NCBI RefSeq assembly: GCF_022347765.1
Contig: NZ_JAKRFZ010000007.1
Coordinates: forward strand, 62,001 to 126,000
Source: Pseudoalteromonas sp. OOF1S-7
GTDB lineage: Bacteria > Pseudomonadota > Gammaproteobacteria > Enterobacterales > Alteromonadaceae
DNA length: 64,000 bases
Reading direction: 5' to 3'
Part shown: positions 1 through 9,621 of the stretch, piece by piece
Numbering within the stretch: the first letter of the stretch is position 1
Layout of the letters: the number at the start of each line of letters is the position of its first letter
Program-made: the position numbers and the translations under genes
The notes under the pieces: model-generated
What the model saw: only the letters and a program-made list of their open reading frames with translations
Database searches by the model: none
Told to the model about the DNA's origin: nothing

Positions 1-569
1 AATAAAGGGTGCACAAAGCTCAGTGTCACCTGATCGGTGCGCTGCGCCGTTACCGTGGCTGGTCCATCTAGCATCTTCCACTGGTAGGCAACGATACTGC
101 CATTCTCATCGTTATCACTGGACTCGGCCGCAGACAGAGTGATGGTATCTGCATATTTGGCGGTCCCTTCTTCAGGTGCTATTTGCGATATTTTGGCACT
201 GGGTAACAAGTTAACAGAAATTACATTGACGATCAGCGTATCACTGGCCGACGAACCATCAGGCGCCGTATAGCTAACCTTAAGTTCAATCTTGCTGTCA
301 CCCTTAACATCCGGTGCCGTTACTGCCAGCTCCTCGCCTTCTTGCGGAAAGCCCTCAACCTCAGGTCCCGATATCACTTGCCAGCTAAAAACCCCACCAG
401 ATGGCGAGCCCAGGGGTTTAAGCGTAAATTCGCTTTTTTCATTCACCCGGATGTCCGGGCCGGCATTAACACTAACACTGATAGTCGGGCTCTCATCACC
501 ATCAGAGCCGCCGCCACAAGCACTCAACACACTCGCAAGGCCCAGAGCCAGTACTGATTTCTTCAGCAT
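1..569 (-). CDS. Ig/PKD-like repeat lipoprotein (partial, C-terminus beyond window)
   Basis: The reading frame is open from an ATG at 569 to the window edge, so only the first 189 or so residues are visible. The N-terminus is a lipoprotein signal: a short basic start, a hydrophobic stretch and the lipobox LSAC, followed by Gly/Ser/Asp-rich residues (GGGSDGDES). After it come two beta-sandwich-like units of about 85 residues. They carry PKD/REJ-style phrases (VFSWQVISGPEV, then SIVAYQWKMLDGPA), which resemble bacterial cell-surface repeat domains. A good ribosome site (AGGAG) precedes the ATG. It is probably a large outer-membrane-anchored surface protein. Its enzymatic or adhesive domain, if any, lies outside the window, so no specific function can be given. 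Confidence 0.8.
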   Translation of the reverse strand, partial: MLKKSVLALGLASVLSACGGGSDGDESPTISVSVNAGPDIRVNEKSEFTLKPLGSPSGGVFSWQVISGPEVEGFPQEGEELAVTAPDVKGDSKIELKVSYTAPDGSSASDTLIVNVISVNLLPSAKISQIAPEEGTAKYADTITLSAAESSDNDENGSIVAYQWKMLDGPATVTAQRTDQVTLSFVHPL

Positions 570-711
570 GGTAACTCCTAAAAAGTTACTTATTCGTTGT
601 GCAGTACAGTATTGACTGCCAACAAACTAGTTGTGATTTTGCCAGGGGATTGAGCACGGCAGACAAGGCTTATCCCTGTCCGGCGTGCGGGTGTGATGAA
701 TTGTGAAAAGT

Positions 712-1044
712 TTAGAGGTAACTATCCTGGTGGATCCGAACAAATAACTTTGTGCCTACTTTACTGTAATCTACCTTGTATTCGCGCCCATCAAGCGCCT
801 GAATAAACAACAGCCTCTTTACTTCACCGAACACATCCACGCTGGCCACGTGAACTACCTCTAAGTAACGCTCTTTTGCTTCGCGACGGTTTCTTGGCAG
901 TTCCTCTTTAAACGGTACCAACCCCGTAGGAGTCACCTTGATTTTTGGGTGATTTTCTCCATTCACGATCACTAAATCGAGCTTTTTTTCTTTATGGATA
1001 ATGGTGTTACGACCACTTTTAATAAAAGCTTTATCAAAGCTCAT
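712..1044 (-). CDS. conserved hypothetical protein, 110 aa
   Basis: This is a small soluble protein with no signal peptide or membrane segment. It is rich in Lys, Val and Glu, and hydropathy suggests mixed alpha/beta with a basic middle (LPRNRREAKERY, near residue 50). It starts 12 bases after the stop of the DUF2982-like membrane protein gene and has its own AGGAT ribosome site, so the two are probably co-transcribed. The family is not recognised. Real coding is supported by the spacing, the ribosome site and the absence of a competing frame. Function unknown. Confidence 0.65.
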   Translation of the reverse strand: MSFDKAFIKSGRNTIIHKEKKLDLVIVNGENHPKIKVTPTGLVPFKEELPRNRREAKERYLEVVHVASVDVFGEVKRLLFIQALDGREYKVDYSKVGTKLFVRIHQDSYL

Positions 1045-1056
1045 GTATTTATCCTG

Positions 1057-1773
1057 TTACTTCATTGCTGAGGCAGCCAACTCACTATGCAAGTTTTTGA
1101 CCACCTCTTCGGGTGTTAACTTCCAACGATTCATGACAGTGGCAAATTGCCAGATATCCCTGTCGAGTACATTGGCAGGCAACATTAAGTCGTAGCCTGT
1201 CAATGTCTTAAAGTTCTGCATCCGATTTGCGAACATCGCCATTAATCCAGAGTAAGGCTGACCATTCGGTGAGGTGTAACTCGCCTCTTCTATCAACCAT
1301 TCTGATGGGCAATTGCCACTACTACAATGTATTTTAACAGCTTGTAAAAAAATATTCCGCTGTTCTATCAGTAATTTTCCAGCTAACCTGGGAGTCAGAT
1401 GGGATAAAAATACATCAATATCCTTTAGTTTAATACCTACAACATTTAACTCAAGCGTTTCAACTCCTTGAGTGACACTTGGCACCCCACTGGAGTGAAA
1501 ATTGTCATGCTCTAAGAGCAATTCACCAAACTGGTGATGGTAAACCAGCTGCTCGGGGGTCATTTCAATACTATAATAAGGTTGCTGGCTTTTCAGAAAG
1601 CCCAGCATAATCGCAACAATCGCGGCACTCGCCAGTGCAATTTCAAGTAACGAAATGGGCGTTGCCCGTAAGGTGACAAACACCATGATGACCATCAGCG
1701 CTATTGCACCAACCAGCATAAACTCTATGCTGTGGCGATTGGCTGACGCACGCAGTCTGACCGGTTCAAGCAT
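1057..1773 (-). CDS. DUF2982-like membrane protein
   Basis: The 238-residue protein has two adjacent hydrophobic segments near the N-terminus (about 18-36 and 42-60), separated by a short turn, then a soluble domain of about 175 residues. Overall form and phrases such as YYSIEMTPEQLVYHHQFG suggest the DUF2982 family of gammaproteobacterial inner-membrane proteins; this is family recognition from memory, not a search. The soluble part probably faces the cytoplasm and begins like a bacterial PH-type fold. It contains two close cysteines (CSSGNC, about residues 150-155). It is the first gene of a two-gene operon with the 110-residue protein. It is divergent from the RND efflux pair, with 245 bases between. 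Function unknown. Confidence 0.6.
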   Translation of the reverse strand: MLEPVRLRASANRHSIEFMLVGAIALMVIMVFVTLRATPISLLEIALASAAIVAIMLGFLKSQQPYYSIEMTPEQLVYHHQFGELLLEHDNFHSSGVPSVTQGVETLELNVVGIKLKDIDVFLSHLTPRLAGKLLIEQRNIFLQAVKIHCSSGNCPSEWLIEEASYTSPNGQPYSGLMAMFANRMQNFKTLTGYDLMLPANVLDRDIWQFATVMNRWKLTPEEVVKNLHSELAASAMK

Positions 1774-2018
1774 AACTATAAAACCACAAATAAAAACCGT
1801 ACATAATGATCCCCCAGAACACCATTTTACGTATTTTCAAACATCTTGGGCATGGCTTAAGCTTTTTCATAATGCCTTAATTTTTGGGTACAAACTTCAA
1901 CATTTAATGCACCTGTTTACTCACTTTTCGGTTAACGCACAAATATACAGGACGTTCGACGATTTGCTCTATTTGGAATTTTTGTACACTAAAGCCCCGC
2001 AGTCAACGAGAATCAATT

Positions 2019-3068
2019 ATGCGCGCCAGTCAATCGGGTAAAGCCCTCTTTCCTTTTATAATTTTAGTGCTTATTGCACTTTGCGGCTATCTCTATTTAC
2101 CTGCCAGCAATGGTAACAGTAAGACATTTTCCGGCGCGCCGACCCAAGTCGCTGCGGTCACCATAGAAAAACAAAGCCGAGCTATCACCATTAACGCGAT
2201 AGGATCAGCCCGTGCCAATCATGCCCTGAATATCACCAGTGCACAAAGTGACTATGTGAGCAGCTTGTACTTTGATGATGGTGACAGAGTCAAACGGGGT
2301 GATAAACTCGCCCAGCTACAAGATCTTAAAGAGCAGCTGGCGGTACAAGAATTAGAAGTCAATCTCAAAGAACAACAACGCCAGCTTAAACGCCTGACAG
2401 AACTGGCCAAAACCCAATCTGCCGCACGCTCTCAGCTGGATAGCCAGCACGCTGTTGTTGATGCGCTGGAGATCCAGTTGCAAACGGCACGCACCAAACT
2501 TGCCGAAATGGCCATTTACGCGCCGTTCGATGGCATACTCGGTCAGCGCCTGGTGTCAGTTGGCAGCTTTGTTGATAATAACAGTGTATTGGCCACGCTG
2601 GATGACATCAGTATCATCAAGGTAGACTTTCAGGTGCCTGAAAAGTACCTCGCACAACTTCAGCTCAAAATGCGTGCCTCGGTCTCCAGCGATGCGTATC
2701 CGGATCAAACGTTTGATGGCATCATCACCCATATCGATCCACGTATTGATGACGCCACCCGCAGCGTTCGTGTCACAGCAAGCTTCGACAACCCACAAGA
2801 CCTGCTCAGACCCGGTATGCTTTTGCACGTTTCACTCTTTTTGGGTGAGCTAAATGCCCTCATGGTGCCGGAGAAAAGCCTGATCCCAAGACAGGATAAA
2901 CATTTCATCTACACCATCAATGAAGGTAAGGCAAAACAACAGCAGGTGAACGTATTGTCTCGCTTCCAGGGCTGGGTTGCCGTCGATGGACTGTCTGTGG
3001 GTCAGCAAGTGATCACCGAAGGCACCACCAAAATTCGTAACGGCAGTGCCGTTGTGGTTAAGGGGTAG
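2019..3068 (+). CDS. RND efflux periplasmic adaptor subunit (membrane fusion protein)
   Basis: This is a 349-residue HlyD/AcrA-family adaptor. It has one N-terminal hydrophobic segment (about 10-28) that anchors it in the inner membrane or acts as a signal. Next come the first half of a lipoyl-like domain, a short alpha-hairpin (about 95-155, rich in Gln/Leu/Lys), and the second lipoyl half with the typical YAPFDGILG motif. Beta-barrel and membrane-proximal domains follow. In this family the adaptor bridges an inner-membrane RND pump to an outer-membrane channel. The pump gene follows after only three bases, so the two form an operon. No outer-membrane factor is encoded nearby, so a TolC-type channel elsewhere is presumably used. 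Substrate cannot be read from sequence. Confidence 0.9.
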   Translation: MRASQSGKALFPFIILVLIALCGYLYLPASNGNSKTFSGAPTQVAAVTIEKQSRAITINAIGSARANHALNITSAQSDYVSSLYFDDGDRVKRGDKLAQLQDLKEQLAVQELEVNLKEQQRQLKRLTELAKTQSAARSQLDSQHAVVDALEIQLQTARTKLAEMAIYAPFDGILGQRLVSVGSFVDNNSVLATLDDISIIKVDFQVPEKYLAQLQLKMRASVSSDAYPDQTFDGIITHIDPRIDDATRSVRVTASFDNPQDLLRPGMLLHVSLFLGELNALMVPEKSLIPRQDKHFIYTINEGKAKQQQVNVLSRFQGWVAVDGLSVGQQVITEGTTKIRNGSAVVVKG

Positions 3069-3071
3069 ATT

Positions 3072-6000
3072 GTGCGGATCACCGATACAGCCGTAAAGCG
3101 GCCCGTTTTTGCTATTGTTATCAATCTCTTGCTACTAACCTTTGGTTTGGTTGCGTTTACCATGCTACCGCTGCGTGAATATCCCGACATTGAAACCCCA
3201 ATCGTCAGCGTCAGTACCGATTACACTGGTGCGTCTGCCGAAGTGGTTGAGACCAAAATCACGCAGGTGCTGGAAAATCGTATTTCGGGCATTGAAGGGA
3301 TCAAAAGTATCACCTCATCAAGTCGTAACGGGCGTTCTAACATCACCATAGAATTCAACATTGATCGTAATATCGACGCCGCTGCCAACGACGTGCGAGA
3401 GCGGGTATCGCGGGCACTGGACCGACTTCCAGAACAAGTTCGCCCACCTGAGGTGTCTAAATCAAACAGTGATGAAAGCCCGATAGCCTGGTTTGTATTG
3501 AACAGTGAAACCATGGACACCCTGCAACTATCGGATTACGCCCAGCGCTTTATCGTCGACAGACTGGCAGTGGTTGATGGTGTATCAAACGTTCGTATCG
3601 GTGGCGAGCGCAAATATGCCATGAAGATCTGGCTGGATCGCCGCGCTATGGCTGCGCGTGACATTACTGCCAGCGACATTGAGCAGGTACTGCGTAACGA
3701 AAATGTCGAGCTGCCGGCCGGTGAAATTGAATCATTAGATCGGGACTTTGCCGTGCGTATTGCACGCAGCTACAAAACCCAGCAAGATTTCAATAACCTG
3801 GTTATCAAGCGCGGTGCACAGGGTTATCTGGTGCGCCTGGGCGAGGTTGCCGATGTACGTCTGGAAGCGGCCGATGTGGAAAGTACCTTCCGCGGCAATG
3901 GCAAAAACATGATAGGCCTGGGTATTGTTAAGCAAGCTAAAGCCAACACCCTGGATGTGGTCGACAATGCACGCAAAGAGCTGGAAAAAATCAAGCGTAA
4001 TCTGCCAGATGGCACCACCATTCAGGATAGCTATGATTCATCCATATTTATTCGCGAGTCGATCGTAGAAGTGTACCGCACCCTGGGTATTGCCATGGGG
4101 CTGGTGGTACTGGTGATTTTCTTGTTCCTCGGTAACATCCGTGCCACTCTGATCCCGGCCATCACCGTGCCGATTGCGCTGATTGCCACTTTTACCTTTT
4201 TATTCGCCATGGGGTATTCCATTAACTTGCTTACCCTGCTGGCACTGGTCCTTGCTATCGGTCTGGTCGTGGATGATGCCATTGTCATGCTTGAAAACAT
4301 TCATCGCCGCATCGAACTGGGGGAACCGCGTCTGCTCGCCGCCTATCGGGGCGCACGCGAGGTCGGCTTTGCCATCATCGCCACCACATTAGTACTGGTT
4401 GCCGTTTTTGTGCCTCTGGTGTTTATGGAAGGCCGCATTGGCGCTTTGTTTACTGAGTTTGCACTGGCCGTCAGTGCAGCGGTGATCTTCTCCAGCATTA
4501 CAGCACTGACCCTGTCACCTGCACTGTGCTCTAAAGTGCTGAAAGCCAGCAACAAAGAGAGTCAATTTTCTCAGTGGATGGAGCGTCAGTTTGGTCGTCT
4601 GGAATCTGCCTATCGTAATGTGATTAGCGACAACATCACTCGACGCTACAGCTTGCTGCTAACCCTCTTGCTGGCTGGCTTCGCCAGCTACGCGCTGTTC
4701 CAGCAAATTCCCTCAGAGCTGACCCCCAAAGAAGACCGGGGCACCTTCTTTATTATGATGAATGGCCCAGAGGGAGCCAGCTATGAAAATAACGCGGCTA
4801 ATATGGCTGAGATTGAGCAACGTCTGCTACCTTACGTCGAAAAAGAAGAACTGAGCCGGGTGCTGGTGCGGGTACCTGGCTGGGGTGGTCGGGGTGGTGT
4901 CGCCATTATAGGTATGCCGGACTGGGATGAACGTAAACGTTCAACCTGGGAAGTCATGGGCGAGATCAGTGGTCAAATGCGAGAAGTGACCGATGTACGT
5001 GCCTTTGCCATCATGCGCCGTGGAATCGGCGGAGGCGGCCAGTCCCGTCCTATCGAATTCGTTCTGCAAGGTAATGACTACGACGAATTAGTCGACTGGC
5101 GGGATCGCATTTTAACCCGTGCCCGCGCCAATCAGGGACTGGTCAGGCTCGACCATGATTATAAAGAAACCTTCCCGCAATTTTTGATCAGCATAGATAA
5201 GCTCAAGGCCGCCGATCTCGGTGTGTCTGTCAGCGACATTGGCCGCACCCTAGAAACCATGCTGGGCCAGCGCCGTGTGACGACCTTCATTGATCGCGGT
5301 GAAGAGTATGATGTGATCCTCAAAGGCACCAAAGCCGATTTCAGTGCACCACACGACATCGCCGATATTTATGTCACCTCACGCAGTGATCAATTGGTGC
5401 CGCTGGACAGCCTTATCACCATTCGCGAAGAAGCCACTGCGTCGCGTTTAAATCGCTACAATCGAATGCGGGCGATCACCATCACAGCCAACCTGGCGCC
5501 GGGCTATACGCTGGAACAGGCGCTGGATTTCCTTAACCAGGTTGCAGCGGAAGAAAATGACATTGACGGTGCCATCGACTATAAAGGCGAATCTCAGCTA
5601 TTTTACGAAGGCGCGTCGGCCATGACCTATGTGTTTATTCTGGCCCTGACAGTAACATTTTTGGTATTGGCGGCCCAATTTGAGAGCTTTGTTCACCCAC
5701 TGGTGATCATGCTGACCGTGCCACTTGGCCTGGTCGGCGCCATGTTTGGCCTGTATGCCACCGACAGCTCGCTGAATATCTACAGTCAGATCGGAATAGT
5801 CATGTTGATCGGCCTCAGTGCCAAAAACGGCATCTTGATCGTTGAGTTTGCTAACCAGCTCAGGGACAAGGGCGTGGCATTTGAGCAGGCCATTATCGAT
5901 GCTGCGGTACAGCGACTCAGACCCATTATCATGACCTCGCTGACGACGGTAATGAGTGCCATTCCTCTGGTTCTGGCCTCGGGTCCAGGCTCAGAGAGCC

Positions 6001-6182
6001 GTATGGTAATAGGGGTGGTGGTGTTTGCCGGGGTCAGTGTCGCAACCATTTTGACGCTGTTTGTAATCCCCTGCGCCTACGCCATGCTCGCAAAGCGTAC
6101 GCAGTCACCTCAGGCAACCAGCGACAAGTTGCTTGAGCAGCACGATGCCCACCCGCAAACACAACAGGAACGGGAGATTTAA
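3072..6182 (+). CDS. RND-family multidrug efflux permease (AcrB/HAE1 type)
   Basis: At 1036 residues it has the normal length of an AcrB-type proton-driven drug exporter with twelve transmembrane helices and two large periplasmic loops. Visible signatures are the N-terminal VKRPVFAIVINLLLLTFG and the proton-relay pair in GLVVDDAIVMLEN (TM4 aspartates). Near the C-terminus are the family hallmarks GIVMLIGLSAKNGILIVEF and RPIIMTSLTTV. It begins at a GTG three bases after the adaptor stop, so translation is probably coupled. A Gly-rich stretch (RRGIGGGGQSRP) in the second porter domain is typical of one subgroup. msrA follows after two bases and may be read from the same transcript. Exported compounds are unknown. 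Confidence 0.93.
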   Translation: MRITDTAVKRPVFAIVINLLLLTFGLVAFTMLPLREYPDIETPIVSVSTDYTGASAEVVETKITQVLENRISGIEGIKSITSSSRNGRSNITIEFNIDRNIDAAANDVRERVSRALDRLPEQVRPPEVSKSNSDESPIAWFVLNSETMDTLQLSDYAQRFIVDRLAVVDGVSNVRIGGERKYAMKIWLDRRAMAARDITASDIEQVLRNENVELPAGEIESLDRDFAVRIARSYKTQQDFNNLVIKRGAQGYLVRLGEVADVRLEAADVESTFRGNGKNMIGLGIVKQAKANTLDVVDNARKELEKIKRNLPDGTTIQDSYDSSIFIRESIVEVYRTLGIAMGLVVLVIFLFLGNIRATLIPAITVPIALIATFTFLFAMGYSINLLTLLALVLAIGLVVDDAIVMLENIHRRIELGEPRLLAAYRGAREVGFAIIATTLVLVAVFVPLVFMEGRIGALFTEFALAVSAAVIFSSITALTLSPALCSKVLKASNKESQFSQWMERQFGRLESAYRNVISDNITRRYSLLLTLLLAGFASYALFQQIPSELTPKEDRGTFFIMMNGPEGASYENNAANMAEIEQRLLPYVEKEELSRVLVRVPGWGGRGGVAIIGMPDWDERKRSTWEVMGEISGQMREVTDVRAFAIMRRGIGGGGQSRPIEFVLQGNDYDELVDWRDRILTRARANQGLVRLDHDYKETFPQFLISIDKLKAADLGVSVSDIGRTLETMLGQRRVTTFIDRGEEYDVILKGTKADFSAPHDIADIYVTSRSDQLVPLDSLITIREEATASRLNRYNRMRAITITANLAPGYTLEQALDFLNQVAAEENDIDGAIDYKGESQLFYEGASAMTYVFILALTVTFLVLAAQFESFVHPLVIMLTVPLGLVGAMFGLYATDSSLNIYSQIGIVMLIGLSAKNGILIVEFANQLRDKGVAFEQAIIDAAVQRLRPIIMTSLTTVMSAIPLVLASGPGSESRMVIGVVVFAGVSVATILTLFVIPCAYAMLAKRTQSPQATSDKLLEQHDAHPQTQQEREI

Positions 6183-6184
6183 TA

Positions 6185-6715
6185 ATGAGCCAGCAAATTG
6201 CCACTTTTGGTGGCGGCTGTTTTTGGTGTATCGACGCCGCCTTTCGCAGAGTCAAAGGCGTCACGCAAGTGGCCTCTGGTTATGCCGGCGGCCACACTGA
6301 TAACCCGACTTATGAGCAGATCTGTACCGGTCAAAGTGGCCATGCCGAAGTGGTTCAGCTTACCTTTGACAGCCAACAGGTCGACTTCTCAATGCTACTC
6401 GAGATGTTTTTTGCGCTGCATGATCCCACCCAGCTGAACCGTCAGGGCAACGACATTGGTACTCAGTATCGCAGCGTAGTGTTTTACCATGGCGATGAAC
6501 AACGCTCATTGACGCACCAACATATTGATGCGTTAGCCCCCACCCTGAGTGCACCGATAGTGACCGAAGTGACGGCTCATACGCACTTTTACCCTGCTGA
6601 ACAGTATCATCAGGATTACTACACCAGCAACCCCAATCAAGGCTACTGCAGCGTGATGATAGCGCCCAAATTAGCCGCATTCGCTGAGAAGTTTGCCGAT
6701 CATCTCGACACATGA
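6185..6715 (+). CDS. msrA: peptide methionine-S-sulfoxide reductase MsrA
   Basis: MsrA reduces the S-epimer of methionine sulfoxide in proteins and free methionine, using a catalytic cysteine recycled by thioredoxin. The 176-residue protein carries the defining GGGCFWC motif at residues 9-15, with Cys12 as nucleophile, then the conserved SGYAGG and PEQYHQDY stretches. Length matches the short, cytosolic MsrA type; there is no signal peptide and no fused MsrB domain. The gene starts two bases after the RND permease stop and ends just before a strong terminator, so it is the last gene of the efflux operon. Oxidative-damage repair next to efflux is plausible but could simply be organisational. 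Confidence 0.95.
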   Translation: MSQQIATFGGGCFWCIDAAFRRVKGVTQVASGYAGGHTDNPTYEQICTGQSGHAEVVQLTFDSQQVDFSMLLEMFFALHDPTQLNRQGNDIGTQYRSVVFYHGDEQRSLTHQHIDALAPTLSAPIVTEVTAHTHFYPAEQYHQDYYTSNPNQGYCSVMIAPKLAAFAEKFADHLDT

Positions 6716-6731
6716 ATTCAGCGCTTAAGAT

Positions 6732-6756
6732 AAAAAAGGAGGCTCAGCCTCCTTTT
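6732..6756. terminator. bidirectional intrinsic terminator between msrA and btuB
   Basis: The hairpin has stem AGGAGGCT/AGCCTCCT, an A-run on the left and a T-run on the right, so it can stop transcripts from both convergent genes. Confidence 0.85.
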
Positions 6757-6770
6757 ATATCCCCTGCAAT

Positions 6771-8642
6771 CTAGAAGGTAATGCGACTACCCACATAGAT
6801 TTGTCGGCCTGGCGGCTCATAAGGTAACAAAGTGCCGTCGAGCGTTTTACTGGCAACCGAATTGAAGTATTCTTTATCGGTGAGATTTTCCAGTCTCAGA
6901 GTCAGCGCAATCGGCTCAAGTAACTGATAATTAGCACTCAGATTAAAGACGGTATAAGACGGTAAGTCGGTATCAAAGTAACTGATCGACGGACGCTTAT
7001 CTCGATATTGCATCGCCAGTCTCACATCCAACTTGTCCCACTGCTTAGACAGTACATAGTTAAAGGCAGTACCCGGACGACGAGGCAAATCTTCCCGCTT
7101 TTCTTTGTCTCTGGCGTCCAGTAATGTTAGGTTGGCTGCATGCTCCAGACCCAGCGCCGAGAATTGCGCACTGAGCTCAATCCCTTTCATGTGCGCACGC
7201 CCCACATTGGCGGGAATGTATTTATTAGTTTGCGCGTCAAACTCATTGCTGATCAGGTTGTCGATACGATTGTCAAAAATGGCCACATCATAACGTACAT
7301 TCGTGCTCTCCACCGTGACACCCACTTCATTATAAGTGCCCTCTTCTGGTTTTATCTCTGTATTAGGCAGATACCAGGGACTGTCTTTGACAAAGGCATT
7401 GGTCAGGCTGGGCGCGCGAAATGCAGTCCCATGGTTGACCCGGAAAGTCACGATATCGGAAGCTCTGAAACCCACATCTGCGGTGTATGTATTCGCGCGA
7501 CCATGATGCTCATAATCATCGCTGCGTACAACCGTATTCAGCAACCAGCGCTTGTGATCATAAAAAGCTGCGGCAAATAAGGCGGTGTTATCACGTTCAG
7601 CAATCGAGAACTGTGCACTTGATGAAGACAAGTCTTCATTTAAGCGACTCACGCCGCCCATCAGTTGCAGTGATGGTGTCATTTTGTAACGAGCGCGATA
7701 CTCAAACTCATCCCGTTTAGTACTGTAAACATCCTCGGGCGGTGGAGCTCCGTTTTCAGGCTTAACAGACAGGAACTGCGTATTCTCCTCCTGCGCAAGG
7801 CTGATTGAAGCTTCCTGGATCAATACATCCGATTGCTTCTGCCAGGCCAGCTTAGTGGTGTAATTATCAAACTTGTAGGCATCATTGCCATATGAAGAGT
7901 CGTAATCCGCTTCTCCTTCACTGCGCTGTGCGTATAGAGCAAGTTGCCCGTACTGCGCCAGGTCGTAACCCAGTTTTACGCCCATATTGGTGTTGTCGTA
8001 AGCATCACTGTCGTGCTCTTTGGTGCTTGGCGCTGCTGGATCTTTGGCCGTCACGTCATAACCATCTGTGGTTTCATAACCAAAATGATAATTCACTGTC
8101 AGCTTATCTGCCTCAAATTGGCCAGCCAACTGAGCACCACCATAGTTGCGGCTGCCCGAAGTCAGTGCCAGTTGATGGCCCTTCTGTTCACGGGTAATAA
8201 TGTTGATCACCCCGGCCACCGCGTCTGAGCCGTATATGGCTGCGCGTGCACCTTTGAGTACTTCAATGCGCTCGATGCTGTTGACCGGTAAGTTAGTAAA
8301 AGACACATCACCTGAATTGGCATCACTGATCCGCACGCCGTCAACCAGTACTAAGGTATACTTAGTGGCAGCACCACGCACAAAAACGCTGGCTTTTTGA
8401 CCATAACCGCCACTGCGCACCACATCTATGCCAGCCAGGTTATTGAGCAGAGTCGGCACGTCCCTTACATTAGCCCGTTCAATTTCAGCACGCTCAACCA
8501 CTGCCACAGAGGTCAATGTATCAATACTGGCTTGTTCAAACTTGTTCGCTGTAATCGTAATATGTTCAATATCTTGCGCAGACAGCACAGAGAAAGGCAA
8601 CACAGCCAGCATGGCCATGGTTAAGGTAGATTTTTTAAACAT
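6771..8642 (-). CDS. btuB: TonB-dependent vitamin B12 receptor BtuB
   Basis: This is a 623-residue outer-membrane receptor with a signal peptide (cleavage after about residue 22, ...VLSA-QD), then a TonB-box-like segment (IEHITITAN). A plug domain follows (about 40-150; VPTLLNNLAGIDVVRSGG, IERIEVLKGARAAIYGSDAVAGVINIIT split across it), then a 22-strand barrel ending in phenylalanine (GSRITF). Length and plug sequence match BtuB of enteric bacteria. The assignment is greatly strengthened by the cobalamin riboswitch directly upstream. It imports cobalamin using TonB/ExbBD energy. No btuCDF transporter is present in the window. Expression should fall when adenosylcobalamin is abundant. Confidence 0.93.
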   Translation of the reverse strand: MFKKSTLTMAMLAVLPFSVLSAQDIEHITITANKFEQASIDTLTSVAVVERAEIERANVRDVPTLLNNLAGIDVVRSGGYGQKASVFVRGAATKYTLVLVDGVRISDANSGDVSFTNLPVNSIERIEVLKGARAAIYGSDAVAGVINIITREQKGHQLALTSGSRNYGGAQLAGQFEADKLTVNYHFGYETTDGYDVTAKDPAAPSTKEHDSDAYDNTNMGVKLGYDLAQYGQLALYAQRSEGEADYDSSYGNDAYKFDNYTTKLAWQKQSDVLIQEASISLAQEENTQFLSVKPENGAPPPEDVYSTKRDEFEYRARYKMTPSLQLMGGVSRLNEDLSSSSAQFSIAERDNTALFAAAFYDHKRWLLNTVVRSDDYEHHGRANTYTADVGFRASDIVTFRVNHGTAFRAPSLTNAFVKDSPWYLPNTEIKPEEGTYNEVGVTVESTNVRYDVAIFDNRIDNLISNEFDAQTNKYIPANVGRAHMKGIELSAQFSALGLEHAANLTLLDARDKEKREDLPRRPGTAFNYVLSKQWDKLDVRLAMQYRDKRPSISYFDTDLPSYTVFNLSANYQLLEPIALTLRLENLTDKEYFNSVASKTLDGTLLPYEPPGRQIYVGSRITF

Positions 8643-8689
8643 GAGTTCCCCTGATCCACGCCCACCGCGTGAATTACAACTATTGAGTG

Positions 8690-8855
8690 TGCTTCAGGGC
8701 CGGTTTCCGGACTTACCTGCCACAACCAGTAGGTTGTGGCAGGCTCACCGTTGCGGGGGCAGTGCCGGATTAATGCCTGTTCCTGTGACATGCACCAGCT
8801 TCCCGATTATTCAAATCTTTAGGAGACTCCAGGCTCCTGATCTGACACCCTGAAA
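8690..8855 (-). promoter_or_regulatory. cobalamin riboswitch in the btuB leader
   Basis: Read on the minus strand, this leader holds the conserved cobalamin-riboswitch core. The elements, in the right order, are GGGAAGCTGGTG, then AATCCGGCACTGCCCCCGC, AACGGTGAG, a stable variable hairpin (CTGCCACAACC/GGTTGTGGCAG) and the closing AAGTCCGGAAACCGGCC. The end of the element lies about 45 bases before the btuB ATG, whose ribosome site is AGGGGA, so translational control is likely. Edges are approximate because the outer P1 stem was not resolved. Confidence 0.93.
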
Positions 8856-8969
8856 AGTTGGCGTTATTGTCGGGGATCTGAGGACAAAAAGCAACGGACG
8901 TCTAGCATGCTAAAAACCATATTGGGCCTCAGCATGCTAAATAAAAGAAGGGGGTTACTTCGGCAGGAT

Positions 8970-9452
8970 TTAATCCCGGAAGTTTTTAAACTGGAAAGGC
9001 TGACCCAGCTCAGCGCCGCGGATCAGCTGCATGGCTTCCTGTAGATCATCACGTTTCTTCCCTGTCACACGAACAGTATCGCCCTGAATAGACGCTTGTA
9101 CCTTGATCTTAGAGTCTTTAATAGCCTTAACCACTTTCTTTGCCATGTCTTTGTCGATCCCTTGTTTCAGCATCACTTTACGTGATACGTACTTACCCGA
9201 CTTTTCAACATCTTTTAGCTCAAAGCTGGCAACGTCCAGACCACGCTTGGCCGCCTTACCTACCAGCATGTCGAACAATTGCATCACTTGCTGCTCAGAT
9301 TCACTTTTCAGTGTGATCGCTTCATCTTTCAGCTCAAATGACGCCTCTACGCCACGGAAGTCAAAACGCGTGCTCAGCTCACGATCAGCGTTATCGACGG
9401 TGTTTCTCGCCTCAGTCATATCAATTTCAGACACAATGTCAAAAGAAGGCAT
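8970..9452 (-). CDS. yajQ: YajQ family nucleotide-binding protein
   Basis: This 160-residue cytoplasmic protein starts [23 protein letters not shown] (here ...[11 protein letters not shown]) and contains [12 protein letters not shown] and the closing [15 protein letters not shown], all typical of YajQ. An in-frame upstream extension to 9524 exists, but the ATG at 9452 has a strong AGGAG ribosome site and gives the normal family length. YajQ homologues bind nucleotides or tRNA, and in Xanthomonas and Pseudomonas a member binds cyclic di-GMP and acts with a transcription factor; whether that applies here is unknown. It stands alone, convergent with nothing and separated from btuB by the riboswitch leader. 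Confidence 0.93.
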   Translation of the reverse strand: MPSFDIVSEIDMTEARNTVDNADRELSTRFDFRGVEASFELKDEAITLKSESEQQVMQLFDMLVGKAAKRGLDVASFELKDVEKSGKYVSRKVMLKQGIDKDMAKKVVKAIKDSKIKVQASIQGDTVRVTGKKRDDLQEAMQLIRGAELGQPFQFKNFRD

Positions 9453-9621
9453 ATCTAGCTCCTGGATAATGTTTTTCCGGATTATAGCAATCCAAAAGCT
9501 GTGGCGCGACTCTCCTCTGTGCAATCGTTTATAGATCCGGAACAGAATGACTCTGCTTCATCCCATTTTCAGATTTCGATGATATACTGGCCCTCTCAAC
9601 CCTAGTGATTTGGAAGTATTT

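Noticed and set aside
1655..2041. 128-codon plus-strand frame
   Set aside because: Half is antisense to the DUF2982-like gene and the rest crosses the promoter gap and enters the adaptor gene; no protein-like pattern.
9610..9621. TTG start for the VanZ-like gene
   Set aside because: The GTG four codons later has the well-spaced GGAAG ribosome site, which overlaps the TTG itself.
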